A stretch of DNA of 64,000 nucleotides from Candidatus Binatia bacterium (GTDB lineage: Bacteria; Desulfobacterota; Binatia; Bin18), in NCBI GenBank assembly GCA_022826945.1, contig JAJDTY010000071.1:1-64000 (forward strand), read 5' to 3'. Under the pieces are notes generated by a model. That model saw only the letters and a program-made list of their open reading frames with translations. It was not told the DNA's origin and did no database searches. Position numbers and translations under genes: made by a program. Below are positions 25,717-34,333 of the stretch, piece after piece; position 1 is the stretch's first letter, and every line of letters begins with the position of its first letter.

Positions 25717-27015
25717 ATGAAGCTGAAAGCATATTTTTCCGCCGCGCTTGTATGCGCGGCCGTAGGGAGCTGGGTCGTCCCAGCCGCCGCTCAATTCCCT
25801 CAACCGGGGGATGTCGTCGATCAGAGCAATATGGCCGAGGCGGCTGATGTTCTCAATCCAACGGCAAACTGGATGATCAACCAAGGCATGAAAATGAAGG
25901 TCATCGAGTACCGCAAGTACGAATGGCCCAAAGCGTACTCAGAGGCGACAGAAAAGTTTGCCGGTCAAGTGAATTTGTCAGAAGATGGTCGGGTGTTGAC
26001 CAACTACGTCGCCGGGTGCCCTTTTCCTAACATCGATGTCAACGATCCCCTCGCTGGTGCCAAGGCTATGTGGAACCACGAATATTTTCCTGATTTCACG
26101 GACAACGTGGGCTGCCCCTGGATTCTCGAGCTCGTGAACTATAAGGGCGAGATGGAGCGTTTCTACGCTTCGCACTTCTGGCGACGGATGAAGTGGGAAG
26201 GCCGGCTGTACATGGACCCGAAGCCGATCGCGCCGTTTAACCCACAGATTACCTATACCGAGCAATGGGGCCCCCTGTACGCTCCAAACGATCTGAAGGG
26301 CGCCGGCGTGCTGAACTTCCGGTATACGCCGCTCGAAAATCCGGATGACTCCTATATGTATCTGCCCGAGCTGCGCCGCGTGCGGCGTATCAGCGTGGCG
26401 AACCGCTCGGACGCCTTCTGGGGCACGGACATCGATATCGACTCGATTTGGGGTTTCAACGCCAAGCCCGGATACTGGACGTGGCGTGTCTTAGCCGAGA
26501 AAGAGACGCTCATGTCGGCCCACTCAGGCCATTATCAGAGTCGAGCCGTCTGGGCGGCGGCTCCGGACGGCCGGAGCGGTGCGACCGCCTTTCTGTGGTC
26601 AGACCAAGTGAACTGGGAACGTCGGCCGGTATGGGTCGTTGAAGGCATCCCGACTGGGTATAACCAGTATGCGTACTCCAAGCGGGTGATCTACCTCGAC
26701 AAAGAGTACTTCAACACCTCATGGTCGGAGACGTATGACCAGGGTGGTGAGATCTGGAAAACCTGGACCCAGCTCATGAACATCTCGACGAAGCCCTCCG
26801 AAAAATATATTGCCGCGGACTACGACGAGGAGCAGGTCTTTACCCACAACGGTCAGGTGGTCGATATGCAGATCACCCACAGCTCCAAGTGGGACTGCCC
26901 GCCGGGGTATGACGAGTACTACGTGCCGAAGTACGACTGGTACTTCAATACCGCCAAAGAGTGGAACACGCCTGAGGCGTTCACCGTGAATTTCCTGATC
27001 CAGAGCGCCCGCTAA
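25717..27015 (+). CDS. DUF1329 family periplasmic protein (LolA-like fold), copy 2
   Basis: A 432-residue paralogue of the protein at 19314-20639. A signal peptide (MKLKAYFSAALVCAAVGS to AAAQ) is followed by NMAEAADVLNP, the conserved CPFPNIDVNDPLAG segment, SHFWRRMKW, and LPELRRVRRISVANRSDAFWG, which is nearly unchanged between copies, and it ends VNFLIQSAR as copy 1 does. Expected to be periplasmic and able to carry hydrophobic ligands, by fold analogy to LolA. ATG at 25717 has AAAGGAGG upstream. An intrinsic terminator follows, so this gene may form its own transcript. Ycf48-like and RND genes come next. Confidence 0.94.
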   Translation: MKLKAYFSAALVCAAVGSWVVPAAAQFPQPGDVVDQSNMAEAADVLNPTANWMINQGMKMKVIEYRKYEWPKAYSEATEKFAGQVNLSEDGRVLTNYVAGCPFPNIDVNDPLAGAKAMWNHEYFPDFTDNVGCPWILELVNYKGEMERFYASHFWRRMKWEGRLYMDPKPIAPFNPQITYTEQWGPLYAPNDLKGAGVLNFRYTPLENPDDSYMYLPELRRVRRISVANRSDAFWGTDIDIDSIWGFNAKPGYWTWRVLAEKETLMSAHSGHYQSRAVWAAAPDGRSGATAFLWSDQVNWERRPVWVVEGIPTGYNQYAYSKRVIYLDKEYFNTSWSETYDQGGEIWKTWTQLMNISTKPSEKYIAADYDEEQVFTHNGQVVDMQITHSSKWDCPPGYDEYYVPKYDWYFNTAKEWNTPEAFTVNFLIQSAR

Positions 27016-27045
27016 ACGTCATAGCCCCCTGCCCTGTTGTGACGA

Positions 27046-27081
27046 AAAAATCCCCCGTACAACCCTGTACGGGGGATTTTT
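27046..27081 (+). terminator. Strong intrinsic terminator after DUF1329 copy 2
   Basis: A perfect 16-bp stem (AAAAATCCCCCGTACA with TGTACGGGGGATTTTT) with an ACCC loop, rich in G+C at its centre and ending in T residues, lies 30 bases after the stop codon. It is symmetrical and could work in both directions. Confidence 0.92.
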
Positions 27082-27256
27082 ATTTTGATAAGAAGATTCT
27101 TCATTTTGAGGAGGAAAGCAGCGACAAGGTCGAGGCTGCCATACCTGACCGTCTCTTGACTTTTGTCGTAAAAAAATGCAAAGGACGGAAGGCACGAAAT
27201 CCTCTTGGGGAACCCGCGTGCAATTCGTCCACAACCAAAAGGGAGGTTACCACGCT

Positions 27257-28393
27257 ATGAATACCGATAGGGCCCACTTGGCCCAAAGATGCGCCAGCCT
27301 TTTTGTCGCGCTGTTTACCCTCGCGGCCCTACTCGGCTTGGCAGGCTGTCACGGAGAACAGCCAACCGCATGGAGCACATCGCTGCTTGCCCGGACCGAC
27401 AAATTTCTTGGCGTCGCTCATGTCACGGGCGATACTTTTGTGTCCGTGGGCTACGCCGGTCGCATCTTGCGGAGCGAGGATGCAGGTACCACCTGGGAAG
27501 ACGTTGATAGTGGTGTGATCTGGACGCTGAACAACGTCAGCTTCGCCGGTGAGCATGGCTGGGCAGTCGGCCATAATGGGGCCGTCATCCACTCCAGAGA
27601 CGGTGGGAAAACGTGGGCAGCGCAGACCGCTGATACAGACAAGACCCTGATGGCGGTCTCCTTTGTTGACCAACTGCACGGCTGGGCGTGTGGCGATGAA
27701 TCAACCTGGATGTGGACCAACAACGGCGGAGAGACCTGGAACGTCGAGCGTATGGACGTGTCTCAGATCGGCTTGTCCGAGTTCACCAGTCTCGCCGTAC
27801 CTGACATTATCTATTACAGCGTGCAATTTCTGGACAAAAACATCGGCTGGATGGTCGGTGAATACGGCAATGTCCGTTACACCATCGATGGCGGTAAAAC
27901 CTGGGGAGCACAGCACGGGACTCTGCTCGATGAACTCGTTCAGCAGGGGGGCGTGCGGGACGTCATGGTGATGGGTGCGTTTTTTAAGGTGCACTTTAGC
28001 GACCCCAATAATGGGGTGATGGTCGGCGCTGGTGGGGCTATTGCGAAAACCACTGACGGCGGTCAGAACTGGACCTGGATCGCGCGTGAGGGCAGCAATG
28101 CAGATGTTCCGGCGCTGCATCTCTACGATGTTGATACGCCGGGTGAGAACGGTCGCCTCGTCCTCGCTGGCATGAATGCCGTTGTGCTTGATACGACCGA
28201 CAGCGGCGCCAACTGGGGCCCGGCCCAGACACCGGATGGCGTCTATACCTGGATCAATGCTGTTGCGTTTGGGGAAAACGGCAAGGGTGTTCTGGTCGGC
28301 GGGAAAGGCACCATCATGACCACCGGCGATGGAGGCAAGAGTTGGAAGCTGGTGGTGCAGGAAGCGGAAGAAGAGCAGGCTGCCGCGCATTAG
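27257..28393 (+). CDS. Ycf48-like seven-repeat beta-propeller lipoprotein
   Basis: A 378-residue protein with a lipoprotein signal (LAALLGLAGC). It holds seven BNR/Asp-box-like repeats: SEDAGTTW, SRDGGKTW, TNNGGETW, TIDGGKTW, TTDGGQNW, TTDSGANW and TGDGGKSW, spaced as in a seven-bladed propeller. Ycf48 (HCF136) is a photosystem II assembly factor, but relatives in heterotrophs next to RND and DUF1302/1329 genes have no known photosynthetic role; an assembly or scaffold role in the periplasm is inferred. ATG at 27257 has GGGAGG upstream. RND copy 2 begins 67 bases downstream. Confidence 0.9.
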   Translation: MNTDRAHLAQRCASLFVALFTLAALLGLAGCHGEQPTAWSTSLLARTDKFLGVAHVTGDTFVSVGYAGRILRSEDAGTTWEDVDSGVIWTLNNVSFAGEHGWAVGHNGAVIHSRDGGKTWAAQTADTDKTLMAVSFVDQLHGWACGDESTWMWTNNGGETWNVERMDVSQIGLSEFTSLAVPDIIYYSVQFLDKNIGWMVGEYGNVRYTIDGGKTWGAQHGTLLDELVQQGGVRDVMVMGAFFKVHFSDPNNGVMVGAGGAIAKTTDGGQNWTWIAREGSNADVPALHLYDVDTPGENGRLVLAGMNAVVLDTTDSGANWGPAQTPDGVYTWINAVAFGENGKGVLVGGKGTIMTTGDGGKSWKLVVQEAEEEQAAAH

Positions 28394-28460
28394 TTCGGCG
28401 TCTGAACGCCGGCGCACAGCAACATCACGTAGAGTGAAAGATTAGAAAAAGGAGAAAACC

Positions 28461-30851
28461 GTGGCAGAGAGAAAGATACCGACTATTGAAGAGCTCGAAG
28501 CGCACTCCAGGGATCGTGCCGCGCTCTATCGTTTGGGAGAAGGCCTGATCCGCAATCGTTTTCTGATTACGATCGGGGTATTGCTTATCACCGGCTTCAT
28601 GGCCTGGCAGGCATTATCGATTGAAATGTCGACCAGCTTTAACGATCTGCTGCCGTATCGACATCCCTTCGTCCGCGTGCATTTCCGTTTTGCCGATCAA
28701 TTCGGCGGGGCGAATAACGTGAACGTGATGCTGAAAGTGGACAAGGGCGACGTTTTCACAACGGGTCTGCTCAGAAAAGTCTACGATATGACGCAGGCCA
28801 TGGACCGCGTCACCGGGGTGAACCACGACCAGATTGAGTCGGTCGGTCACCGCACGACGCGCTATCTCACCGTGTCAGGAGGAACGATCGCCACCCCCCC
28901 GGTCATGCGTCGTCCACCCAAGACGGACCGGGAAGTCGCCGAAATCAAGGAAATCTGCTATAATACTGAAACCATCTACGGCCAGTTGGTCTCCCTGAAC
29001 GGTCAGGCCCTCCTGCTGAAAGCCAACTTCATTGAGGGTAGACTTGACTACAGGACTGTCTTTGAAGAGATTCGCCGGACCGTCAAAGAACCGTTTGAAA
29101 CTGCCGAGGAGACGATCTGGGTGGCCGGCGAGCCACAGCTTTACGGCTGGATATACTACTACGCGAACGAGGTGTTCTACATCTTCCTCGCCGCGGCCGC
29201 AGTGTGTTGGATTTTGCTCTACCTCTACTTCCACGATTGGCGGGGGGCATTGCGCCCGACCATCACCGGCGTTGTATCGGCCTTTTGGGGTCTGGGCATC
29301 CAGGCCATGATGGGCTTCTCCATGGACCCGCTCGCCCTGGTGATTCCATTCTTTGTCACGGCCCGGGCCATAAGCCACTCGGTGCAGATGCACGAGCGCT
29401 ATTATGAGGAATACCACAAGTGGCAGTGGAATAAGGAAAAGGCGATTGTCGCCGCGTTTGCCGAATTATTCGTGCCAACCCTGAGCGGTATTATTACCGA
29501 CTCACTGGGCATGCTCGTCATCGTGGTCGTGCCGGTGGTCATCCTGCAGAAGATCGCCATCTCAGCCTCGATCTGGGTCGCCTCGGTTGCGATCAGCGAA
29601 CTACTCATGAACCCGGTGGTGTACTACTACCTCAACGCGCCTGACCCGGAAAAGGTCCTGAAACGCGAGAACGGCTGGTTCCAGCGTTTTGCTGACAGTT
29701 GCGCAGCCTGGATCACGACTCCCAAAAATGCCAGACTGATTGTTATCTTCTGGGTTGTTTCCTTTCTCATTGCCCTGACCCAGATTCGGCACCTCACCAT
29801 CGGCGACCCAACCGCGGCCACGCCGCTGTTGCACCTAGAGTCGCCGTATAATCAAGCTCATATCGAGATTCAAAAATATTTCGGTGGAATTGAACCCCTC
29901 ATCATTGTAGTTGAGGGACGAGACAAAGAAGTGCTCAAGAATCCCGATTTATTGCGACAGCTCGAAAAATTCCAGCGTCACATGGAACGGGATAGGGACA
30001 TCGGCTACAGCTTCTCGCTGGCTGACATCATTCAGGCCATTAATATGACCTTCTATGATATGCAGCCACGCTGGGGCTCCATCCCGGCCAGTGCCCGGCG
30101 GGTGAGTTCGCTCTTCTTCTACTACTTTGCCGGAACACCGCCCGGCGAGTCGTCGAAATTTCTCGACCCGAGCTATACGGTTTCACGGGTGACATTCTAC
30201 TGCGCCAATCACCAGGGAGATAATATCGCCCGGATTATTCAGGAAGCGCGAAAATTCGTTGCTGACAATCCCCTGCCCAATGCAGACTGGCGTCTGGCCG
30301 GTGGTTTGATCGGGGTGACGGCGGCGGCGAATGAAGAGATCCTCAAAAACAACCTGTATATGCACGGCCTGGGTTTTGGAACGATCTTCCTGATCGTGAT
30401 GTTTACCTACCGTTCCCCGGTCGCCGCAGTCGTGATGATGATCGGCCTGTTTCTGGCCGACGGCGTGGTGAACGCGTATATGGGCGTACGGAATATCGGC
30501 ATTAACTTACAGTCTCTGCCGGTGGTGACTGTCGGGGTCGGATTTGGTATTGACTACGCCCTATATATCGTCAGTCGAGCGGTGGAAGAATATGACGGCG
30601 ATATCAACGACGCAGTCCGGTTAGGACTCGCGACCGCAGGGAAAGCCGTGGCCTTTACTGCGGCAACCCTGATCACCGCGACGATCCTGTGGGCGTTCTC
30701 GAACATCCGGTTCTGCTCGGAAATGGGCCTGCTGCTGGCGTTGTGGATGGGCATCAGCTTCCTTGGTGCCTGTACCTTTGTCCCGTCGGCATTAGTGCTC
30801 TGGCATCCGAAGTTCTTTGTTCGTGCCGCCAGAGAAGGTATTATTGCCTAA
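28461..30851 (+). CDS. RND superfamily (MMPL-type) exporter, copy 2
   Basis: A 796-residue paralogue of the protein at 16638-19067. The layout is the same: N-terminal helix, periplasmic loop, helix bundle around YFYIFLAAAAVCWILL-like text, second loop, and C-terminal bundle with GFGIDYALYIVSR. Shared blocks include HSVQMHERYYEEY and LFVPTLSGI. Start GTG at 28461 is preceded by AAAAAGGAG. It stands 67 bases after the Ycf48-like gene, suggesting one operon, and ends before a terminator. Partners are presumably the two DUF1302 barrels downstream. Confidence 0.94.
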   Translation: MAERKIPTIEELEAHSRDRAALYRLGEGLIRNRFLITIGVLLITGFMAWQALSIEMSTSFNDLLPYRHPFVRVHFRFADQFGGANNVNVMLKVDKGDVFTTGLLRKVYDMTQAMDRVTGVNHDQIESVGHRTTRYLTVSGGTIATPPVMRRPPKTDREVAEIKEICYNTETIYGQLVSLNGQALLLKANFIEGRLDYRTVFEEIRRTVKEPFETAEETIWVAGEPQLYGWIYYYANEVFYIFLAAAAVCWILLYLYFHDWRGALRPTITGVVSAFWGLGIQAMMGFSMDPLALVIPFFVTARAISHSVQMHERYYEEYHKWQWNKEKAIVAAFAELFVPTLSGIITDSLGMLVIVVVPVVILQKIAISASIWVASVAISELLMNPVVYYYLNAPDPEKVLKRENGWFQRFADSCAAWITTPKNARLIVIFWVVSFLIALTQIRHLTIGDPTAATPLLHLESPYNQAHIEIQKYFGGIEPLIIVVEGRDKEVLKNPDLLRQLEKFQRHMERDRDIGYSFSLADIIQAINMTFYDMQPRWGSIPASARRVSSLFFYYFAGTPPGESSKFLDPSYTVSRVTFYCANHQGDNIARIIQEARKFVADNPLPNADWRLAGGLIGVTAAANEEILKNNLYMHGLGFGTIFLIVMFTYRSPVAAVVMMIGLFLADGVVNAYMGVRNIGINLQSLPVVTVGVGFGIDYALYIVSRAVEEYDGDINDAVRLGLATAGKAVAFTAATLITATILWAFSNIRFCSEMGLLLALWMGISFLGACTFVPSALVLWHPKFFVRAAREGIIA

Positions 30852-30881
30852 AACCGCTATCCCTTCTTGACTGAAGGCAGA

Positions 30882-30913
30882 AGAGGCAGCCTCATGAGGC
30901 TGCCTCTTTTTTT
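30882..30913 (+). terminator. Intrinsic terminator after RND copy 2
   Basis: AGAGGCAGCCTC and GAGGCTGCCTCT form a near-perfect GC-rich stem (effective loop TCATGA), directly followed by seven T residues, 31 bases after the stop codon. Confidence 0.93.
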
Positions 30914-30939
30914 GTCCAAAAACTATAGTGGAGGCACAG

Positions 30940-31083
30940 ATGGGGATCAGCGAATCGATACAAGCCTGTATCGGTACCGGCCAACTCATGCTGATCTGTT
31001 GGGGCCTCTGGTGCAGCACGCGGCCTCCGCCCGGAGCAATCAGATGGCACGGTTACAAAAAGAAAGCGGTCTACAAATGGTAG
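30940..31083 (+). CDS. Candidate small protein, 47 residues
   Basis: An open frame of 47 codons begins with ATG at 30940 and is preceded by GTGGAGG five to six bases upstream, a convincing ribosome site. The product (MGISESIQACIGTGQLMLIC... then a basic tail GYKKKAVYKW) has a moderately hydrophobic centre. I do not recognise it. It lies in an otherwise empty gap after RND copy 2. The rest of the gap, 31084-31285, shows nothing I can name. Without comparative data it may be spurious. Confidence 0.35.
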   Translation: MGISESIQACIGTGQLMLICWGLWCSTRPPPGAIRWHGYKKKAVYKW

Positions 31084-31288
31084 CGCCTCGCAAGCTCTTA
31101 GATAGAGCGGAGTTGGGATAACGCCAAACTGACTCAGGCGGCGCTCCACAGGAGCGGCAACCCTCTTAATCGCCGAAATCTCTCAAAAAAACCGTCTATG
31201 GGTGGGATATAGACCGGGTGGGACAAGCGCGTGGTCACAATAGCCACGCGCGAATTATTACTAAAATGCGAAAGGGCGGTCTGGGAAA

Positions 31289-31307
31289 ACAAAGCGGAGG
31301 GCTTTGT
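31289..31307 (-). terminator. Short hairpin after the minus-strand lipoprotein gene
   Basis: On the minus strand ACAAAGC pairs with GCTTTGT across a CCTCC loop and is followed by a short T run. It begins at the stop codon of the lipoprotein gene, so it probably ends that transcript. Confidence 0.5.
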
Positions 31308-31591
31308 TACTGACTCTCCAGATCTTCTCCGCCCTTTTGCATCGCCCCTTCAGGGTTTGTCAACAAAGACTCCCCGAGGGCTTTGGGGTTCGCCGCCAAT
31401 CCAGGATCCCGGCTATCCTTATTGGCCTGCTTGTATTGGTCGACCAAAGACGGTTTGGGCTCAGCATCCTTGACCTCTTCGATGGGGGGAGCACCGAGTT
31501 CACACCCACCCAGCACGACAATCGACCCAATTCCACATGCAACGAGCCCGTTCCGCAACCATTTGCCGTAATGAGAAAAAATATCCTGCAT
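31307..31591 (-). CDS. Small hypothetical lipoprotein
   Basis: A 94-residue protein with hydrophobic N-terminus and lipobox VVLGGC near residue 30, then an acidic, Pro-rich mature part (PIEEVKDAEPKPSLVDQYKQ). I do not recognise a family. ATG at 31591 is chosen: a good promoter (TTGACA, 17-base spacer, TAATAG) on the same strand ends eight bases upstream, which would give a leaderless or nearly leaderless message. An in-frame ATG at 31621 lies inside the promoter spacer and is therefore less likely. It is transcribed away from the DUF1302 genes. Confidence 0.65.
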   Translation of the reverse strand: MQDIFSHYGKWLRNGLVACGIGSIVVLGGCELGAPPIEEVKDAEPKPSLVDQYKQANKDSRDPGLAANPKALGESLLTNPEGAMQKGGEDLESQ

Positions 31592-31599
31592 GGAGCGGT

Positions 31600-31628
31600 C
31601 TATTAAAGAAAGCTGCTGCATTTGTCAA
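31600..31628 (-). promoter_or_regulatory. Sigma-70-type promoter for the small lipoprotein
   Basis: On the minus strand, TTGACA (31628-31623) and TAATAG (31605-31600) are separated by exactly 17 bases. The A of the ATG at 31591 lies nine bases past the -10 box, so transcription would start at or almost at the start codon. Confidence 0.55.
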
Positions 31629-31859
31629 GAGCAGAACCACAAGAGTAGAAACATCGGGAAATACCCGCCTAGGTAGTTGCAAAATATAAAGAATAGCGCT
31701 AGAAGCAGCGTGGATATGGAATAAGACTTCTGTCTGATGCTTTGCATAAGGATACGGGGAAAGGGGGTGACCGGCTGTAACCGGGGGAACACAGCGTAAA
31801 GCAAAGTAAGGAAGATAGCATCTGAGGAGGATAACATTTTGTTACAGGAGGGAAGGTTT
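31629..31859 (+). other. AT-rich intergenic leader upstream of DUF1302 copy 1
   Basis: About 230 bases with lower G+C than the neighbours. Short complementary segments (GCTTTGC near 31740 and GCAAAG near 31800; GCTGT with ACAGC) could fold into a small structured leader. The region ends in the ribosome site GGAGGG before ATG 31860. No known riboswitch consensus was matched by eye. Confidence 0.35.
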
Positions 31860-34160
31860 ATGACCAAACACAACTGGAAACAGCGCTCGGGCCTGAGAGG
31901 ATTGGTGGCCGGGCTGGCTGTCGTAGCGGGACTCGTATGGCTCACCAGTCCCGCGCAAGCGACGATCCGAGTGGGGGATTCAGAGATTCAAGTCGTGTAT
32001 GAGATGCAACACGCCTTTCAATTCGACGGGAGTCCTGGAGATAATTTCGAGTGGGTACAGTGGCGCAACGAGCTACGCGTGGAGTACGAGTATCAAGATC
32101 TCGTGTCAACCGAGGGCGGGCTGTTCGGGAAGAACATCAAGATCCCAGGGGTGCGACGCGCCGACTTCTCCTTCATGTATCGAGGTCGCTTTGATCCGGT
32201 CTATGAAGTGCGCGACAAGTATGACGATATGTACTCCCACCGCATCAAGCAGTTCAAGTCCTTCACTTTTCCCGAGAACGGCTTTCGGGAAATGAATCTG
32301 GACGTGGACTTCGGGGATGTGATGGGCCATCGATTGTCGATGAAGCTGGGCAAACAGCAGATTGTGTGGGGAGAATCCGATCTGTTCCGCTCCATCGATA
32401 TTGCCAACCCCCTGCGGCTGGACCAGAACCAGGCTGTGGGCGAAGCCTTTGAGGACTTTCGGAGTCCGATCTGGGCCATCAAGTTCCTGTATGACATCGG
32501 GAACGTGGGGACGTTGCTGTCCAACGTTGGTCTGGAATTCTTCTACACCCCGCGTTGGCGCTCAATCGTGCAGCACCTGGTCCTGGAAGGCGGCTGGGGC
32601 GGTTTGCGCTACGATGACCCGAACTATATTGGCGACGTAGAAGACTATTTCGACTCGCCAACCTCACCGGGTGTGTTGACTACGAAGGGCGTCCCTTGGG
32701 GACCTTACCATGACTACGCCCGGAGTCGTCACCCCTGGTCCGTGTTCCGGGTCGGGCGCAACTTGGCGAACATGGCCCCGGACAGCGGGTGTAATGCCGA
32801 CGTGCCGTGTACGGATGACGCCGCCGGCCGAGGCACCAACTTCCTGTACCGAATTGGCGGCGGCCGCCATACCCACCATATCCGCGGGACGAAGTGGGAC
32901 AACAGCATGGTCGGCGTCCGTATGATGGGAAAGGCATTCGACAATTTCGACTTCACCCTGAACTATATGTACAAGCGCGTCGATCCGTATGCTGTGTTTG
33001 ATCTGCCGTCCTTCTTTGGCCGAGACCACGATGACGGACTCGCCACATTGGACCAATACGGTCGGCGGGGCAGCTCTCTCAGCAACACCATGGCGACTGC
33101 ACCCGGAGGGATTTTCGCGCACGATCCGAGCAACCCGGACAACATGTTACACTTCCGCCGTGCCCTGGACCGGTGTTTCGAAGAGAATAGAGCCTCGTTT
33201 TTCGTCGGGGTCGACATGCTCGGCTATAGCCAGGACGGCGACCCGAATAACGACCGGAGTGGGACCGCGTGTTTCGAAGTCGCCCACTCGTATCCGTGGA
33301 CGAATGTGTTTGGCTTCACGGTCACGTATAACGACTTCGACTACACCGGCGCGGTGTTCCGCCTGGAGCAGAGTTGGTCCACAAATGAGGGGCGCAACTG
33401 GGGCGGCTCGAACTATGGCGGCCGGTCTCAAGCGCACTTTGACGCGAAGTTGCAGCACGCTCGGGAGGTATATCTGGCCAGACTGGATGACAACCCGGAG
33501 TACGCCGCAGCGGTTGATGCGTATGCCGCCGAAAACGGGGTCGACCGTCACGGTGCGGTATTCGGCGCACCGGACGTTGACCCGCTCATCACCGGACCGC
33601 ACAGCGATGGTGAGGGCCATCCTTGCGCACCCGGTGTGAACGTGTGTCCAGGTAAGAAGATCAACGGCGCGCGGATCAAGCAGGGCTCGTCCGTATGGCG
33701 GAGCATGATCGGCTTTGACCTGATTCAGTCCATTCAGTCCTTTCCGGGCATGGCCTGGACGCGTGGCCTGCCGGGCGGCATTGGCGACCAGGCGACCTTC
33801 TACACCTTCCAGGCCCTGACTACCTACCAGAACGACAACCGGCCCTCGGGTGTCAACGCCTTCACCAACGCACCGCGAGACCGGCACCATCGGTTTAATC
33901 AGTTGTACACCTTTGGTCTGTCGGGCTTTTACTTCCGGGGCAAGCTGGAGCCACTGTTTGCGGTCGCCTACTCGGTGAACTCCAAGCATCCGCTGATTCT
34001 GGCCCAGAGCTACTGGCACGACTTCCTCATCCGCAACCTCGACATCTTTGCCGGCACGGTCATGTATATGGGCGGTCGCAACGATACCGATGGTACGGGG
34101 CTACACCTGTGGGCGGACCGTGATCTGTTCTGGATTCGTCTCCAGTACTACCTGCTGTAA
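31860..34160 (+). CDS. DUF1302 family outer-membrane beta-barrel protein, copy 1
   Basis: A 766-residue DUF1302 protein, predicted outer-membrane barrel. It starts with a basic stretch and a hydrophobic signal (GLVAGLAVVAGLVWL to AQA), so it is exported. Family features are the early YEMQHAFQFDGSPGDNFEW, GKQQIVWGESDLFRSIDIANPLRLDQ, many alternating aromatic strands, and the C-terminal strand DLFWIRLQYYLL with terminal hydrophobic residues as needed for BAM insertion. Longer than many DUF1302 proteins, owing to loops of roughly residues 330-620. ATG at 31860 has GGAGGGAAGG upstream. A nearly identical paralogue follows. Confidence 0.93.
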   Translation: MTKHNWKQRSGLRGLVAGLAVVAGLVWLTSPAQATIRVGDSEIQVVYEMQHAFQFDGSPGDNFEWVQWRNELRVEYEYQDLVSTEGGLFGKNIKIPGVRRADFSFMYRGRFDPVYEVRDKYDDMYSHRIKQFKSFTFPENGFREMNLDVDFGDVMGHRLSMKLGKQQIVWGESDLFRSIDIANPLRLDQNQAVGEAFEDFRSPIWAIKFLYDIGNVGTLLSNVGLEFFYTPRWRSIVQHLVLEGGWGGLRYDDPNYIGDVEDYFDSPTSPGVLTTKGVPWGPYHDYARSRHPWSVFRVGRNLANMAPDSGCNADVPCTDDAAGRGTNFLYRIGGGRHTHHIRGTKWDNSMVGVRMMGKAFDNFDFTLNYMYKRVDPYAVFDLPSFFGRDHDDGLATLDQYGRRGSSLSNTMATAPGGIFAHDPSNPDNMLHFRRALDRCFEENRASFFVGVDMLGYSQDGDPNNDRSGTACFEVAHSYPWTNVFGFTVTYNDFDYTGAVFRLEQSWSTNEGRNWGGSNYGGRSQAHFDAKLQHAREVYLARLDDNPEYAAAVDAYAAENGVDRHGAVFGAPDVDPLITGPHSDGEGHPCAPGVNVCPGKKINGARIKQGSSVWRSMIGFDLIQSIQSFPGMAWTRGLPGGIGDQATFYTFQALTTYQNDNRPSGVNAFTNAPRDRHHRFNQLYTFGLSGFYFRGKLEPLFAVAYSVNSKHPLILAQSYWHDFLIRNLDIFAGTVMYMGGRNDTDGTGLHLWADRDLFWIRLQYYLL

Positions 34161-34167
34161 TCACAAC

Positions 34168-34190
34168 CGGAGAGGTACAACGCCTCTCCG
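34168..34190 (+). terminator. Hairpin directly after DUF1302 copy 1
   Basis: CGGAGAGG and CCTCTCCG form an 8-bp stem with a 7-base loop, 8 bases after the stop codon. No T-tract follows; a second, stronger hairpin lies at 34205-34239. The same stem recurs after copy 2. Confidence 0.5.
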
Positions 34191-34204
34191 ACAAACTTGC
34201 TCTC

Positions 34205-34239
34205 AAAACGGGAGGTCCTTTTCAGGGATCTCCCGTTTT
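34205..34239 (+). terminator. Intrinsic terminator between the DUF1302 copies
   Basis: AAAACGGGAG pairs with CTCCCGTTTT, with partial pairing of the inner part, and ends in four T. It should end most copy 1 transcripts. Confidence 0.8.
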
Positions 34240-34269
34240 ACGTTTGGATACAGAGCTCGACATTACAGC

Positions 34270-34299
34270 TTGACATTTGGGCCATTAACGTACTATCCA
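34270..34299 (+). promoter_or_regulatory. Likely promoter of DUF1302 copy 2
   Basis: TTGACA at 34270-34275 is followed by the T/A-rich stretch TACTATCCAT (34291-34300). TACTAT (spacer 15) or TATCCA (spacer 18) could serve as -10. Placed just after the terminator of copy 1 and 35 bases before the ATG of copy 2. Confidence 0.4.
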
Positions 34300-34333
34300 T
34301 AGGGGACCAAATCTTTTCAAAGGAGGGAAGCCT

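Noticed and set aside
31629..31859. Possible riboswitch in the leader of DUF1302 copy 1.
   Set aside because: Short complementary pieces are present, but no match to cobalamin, TPP, c-di-GMP or other consensus elements could be made.
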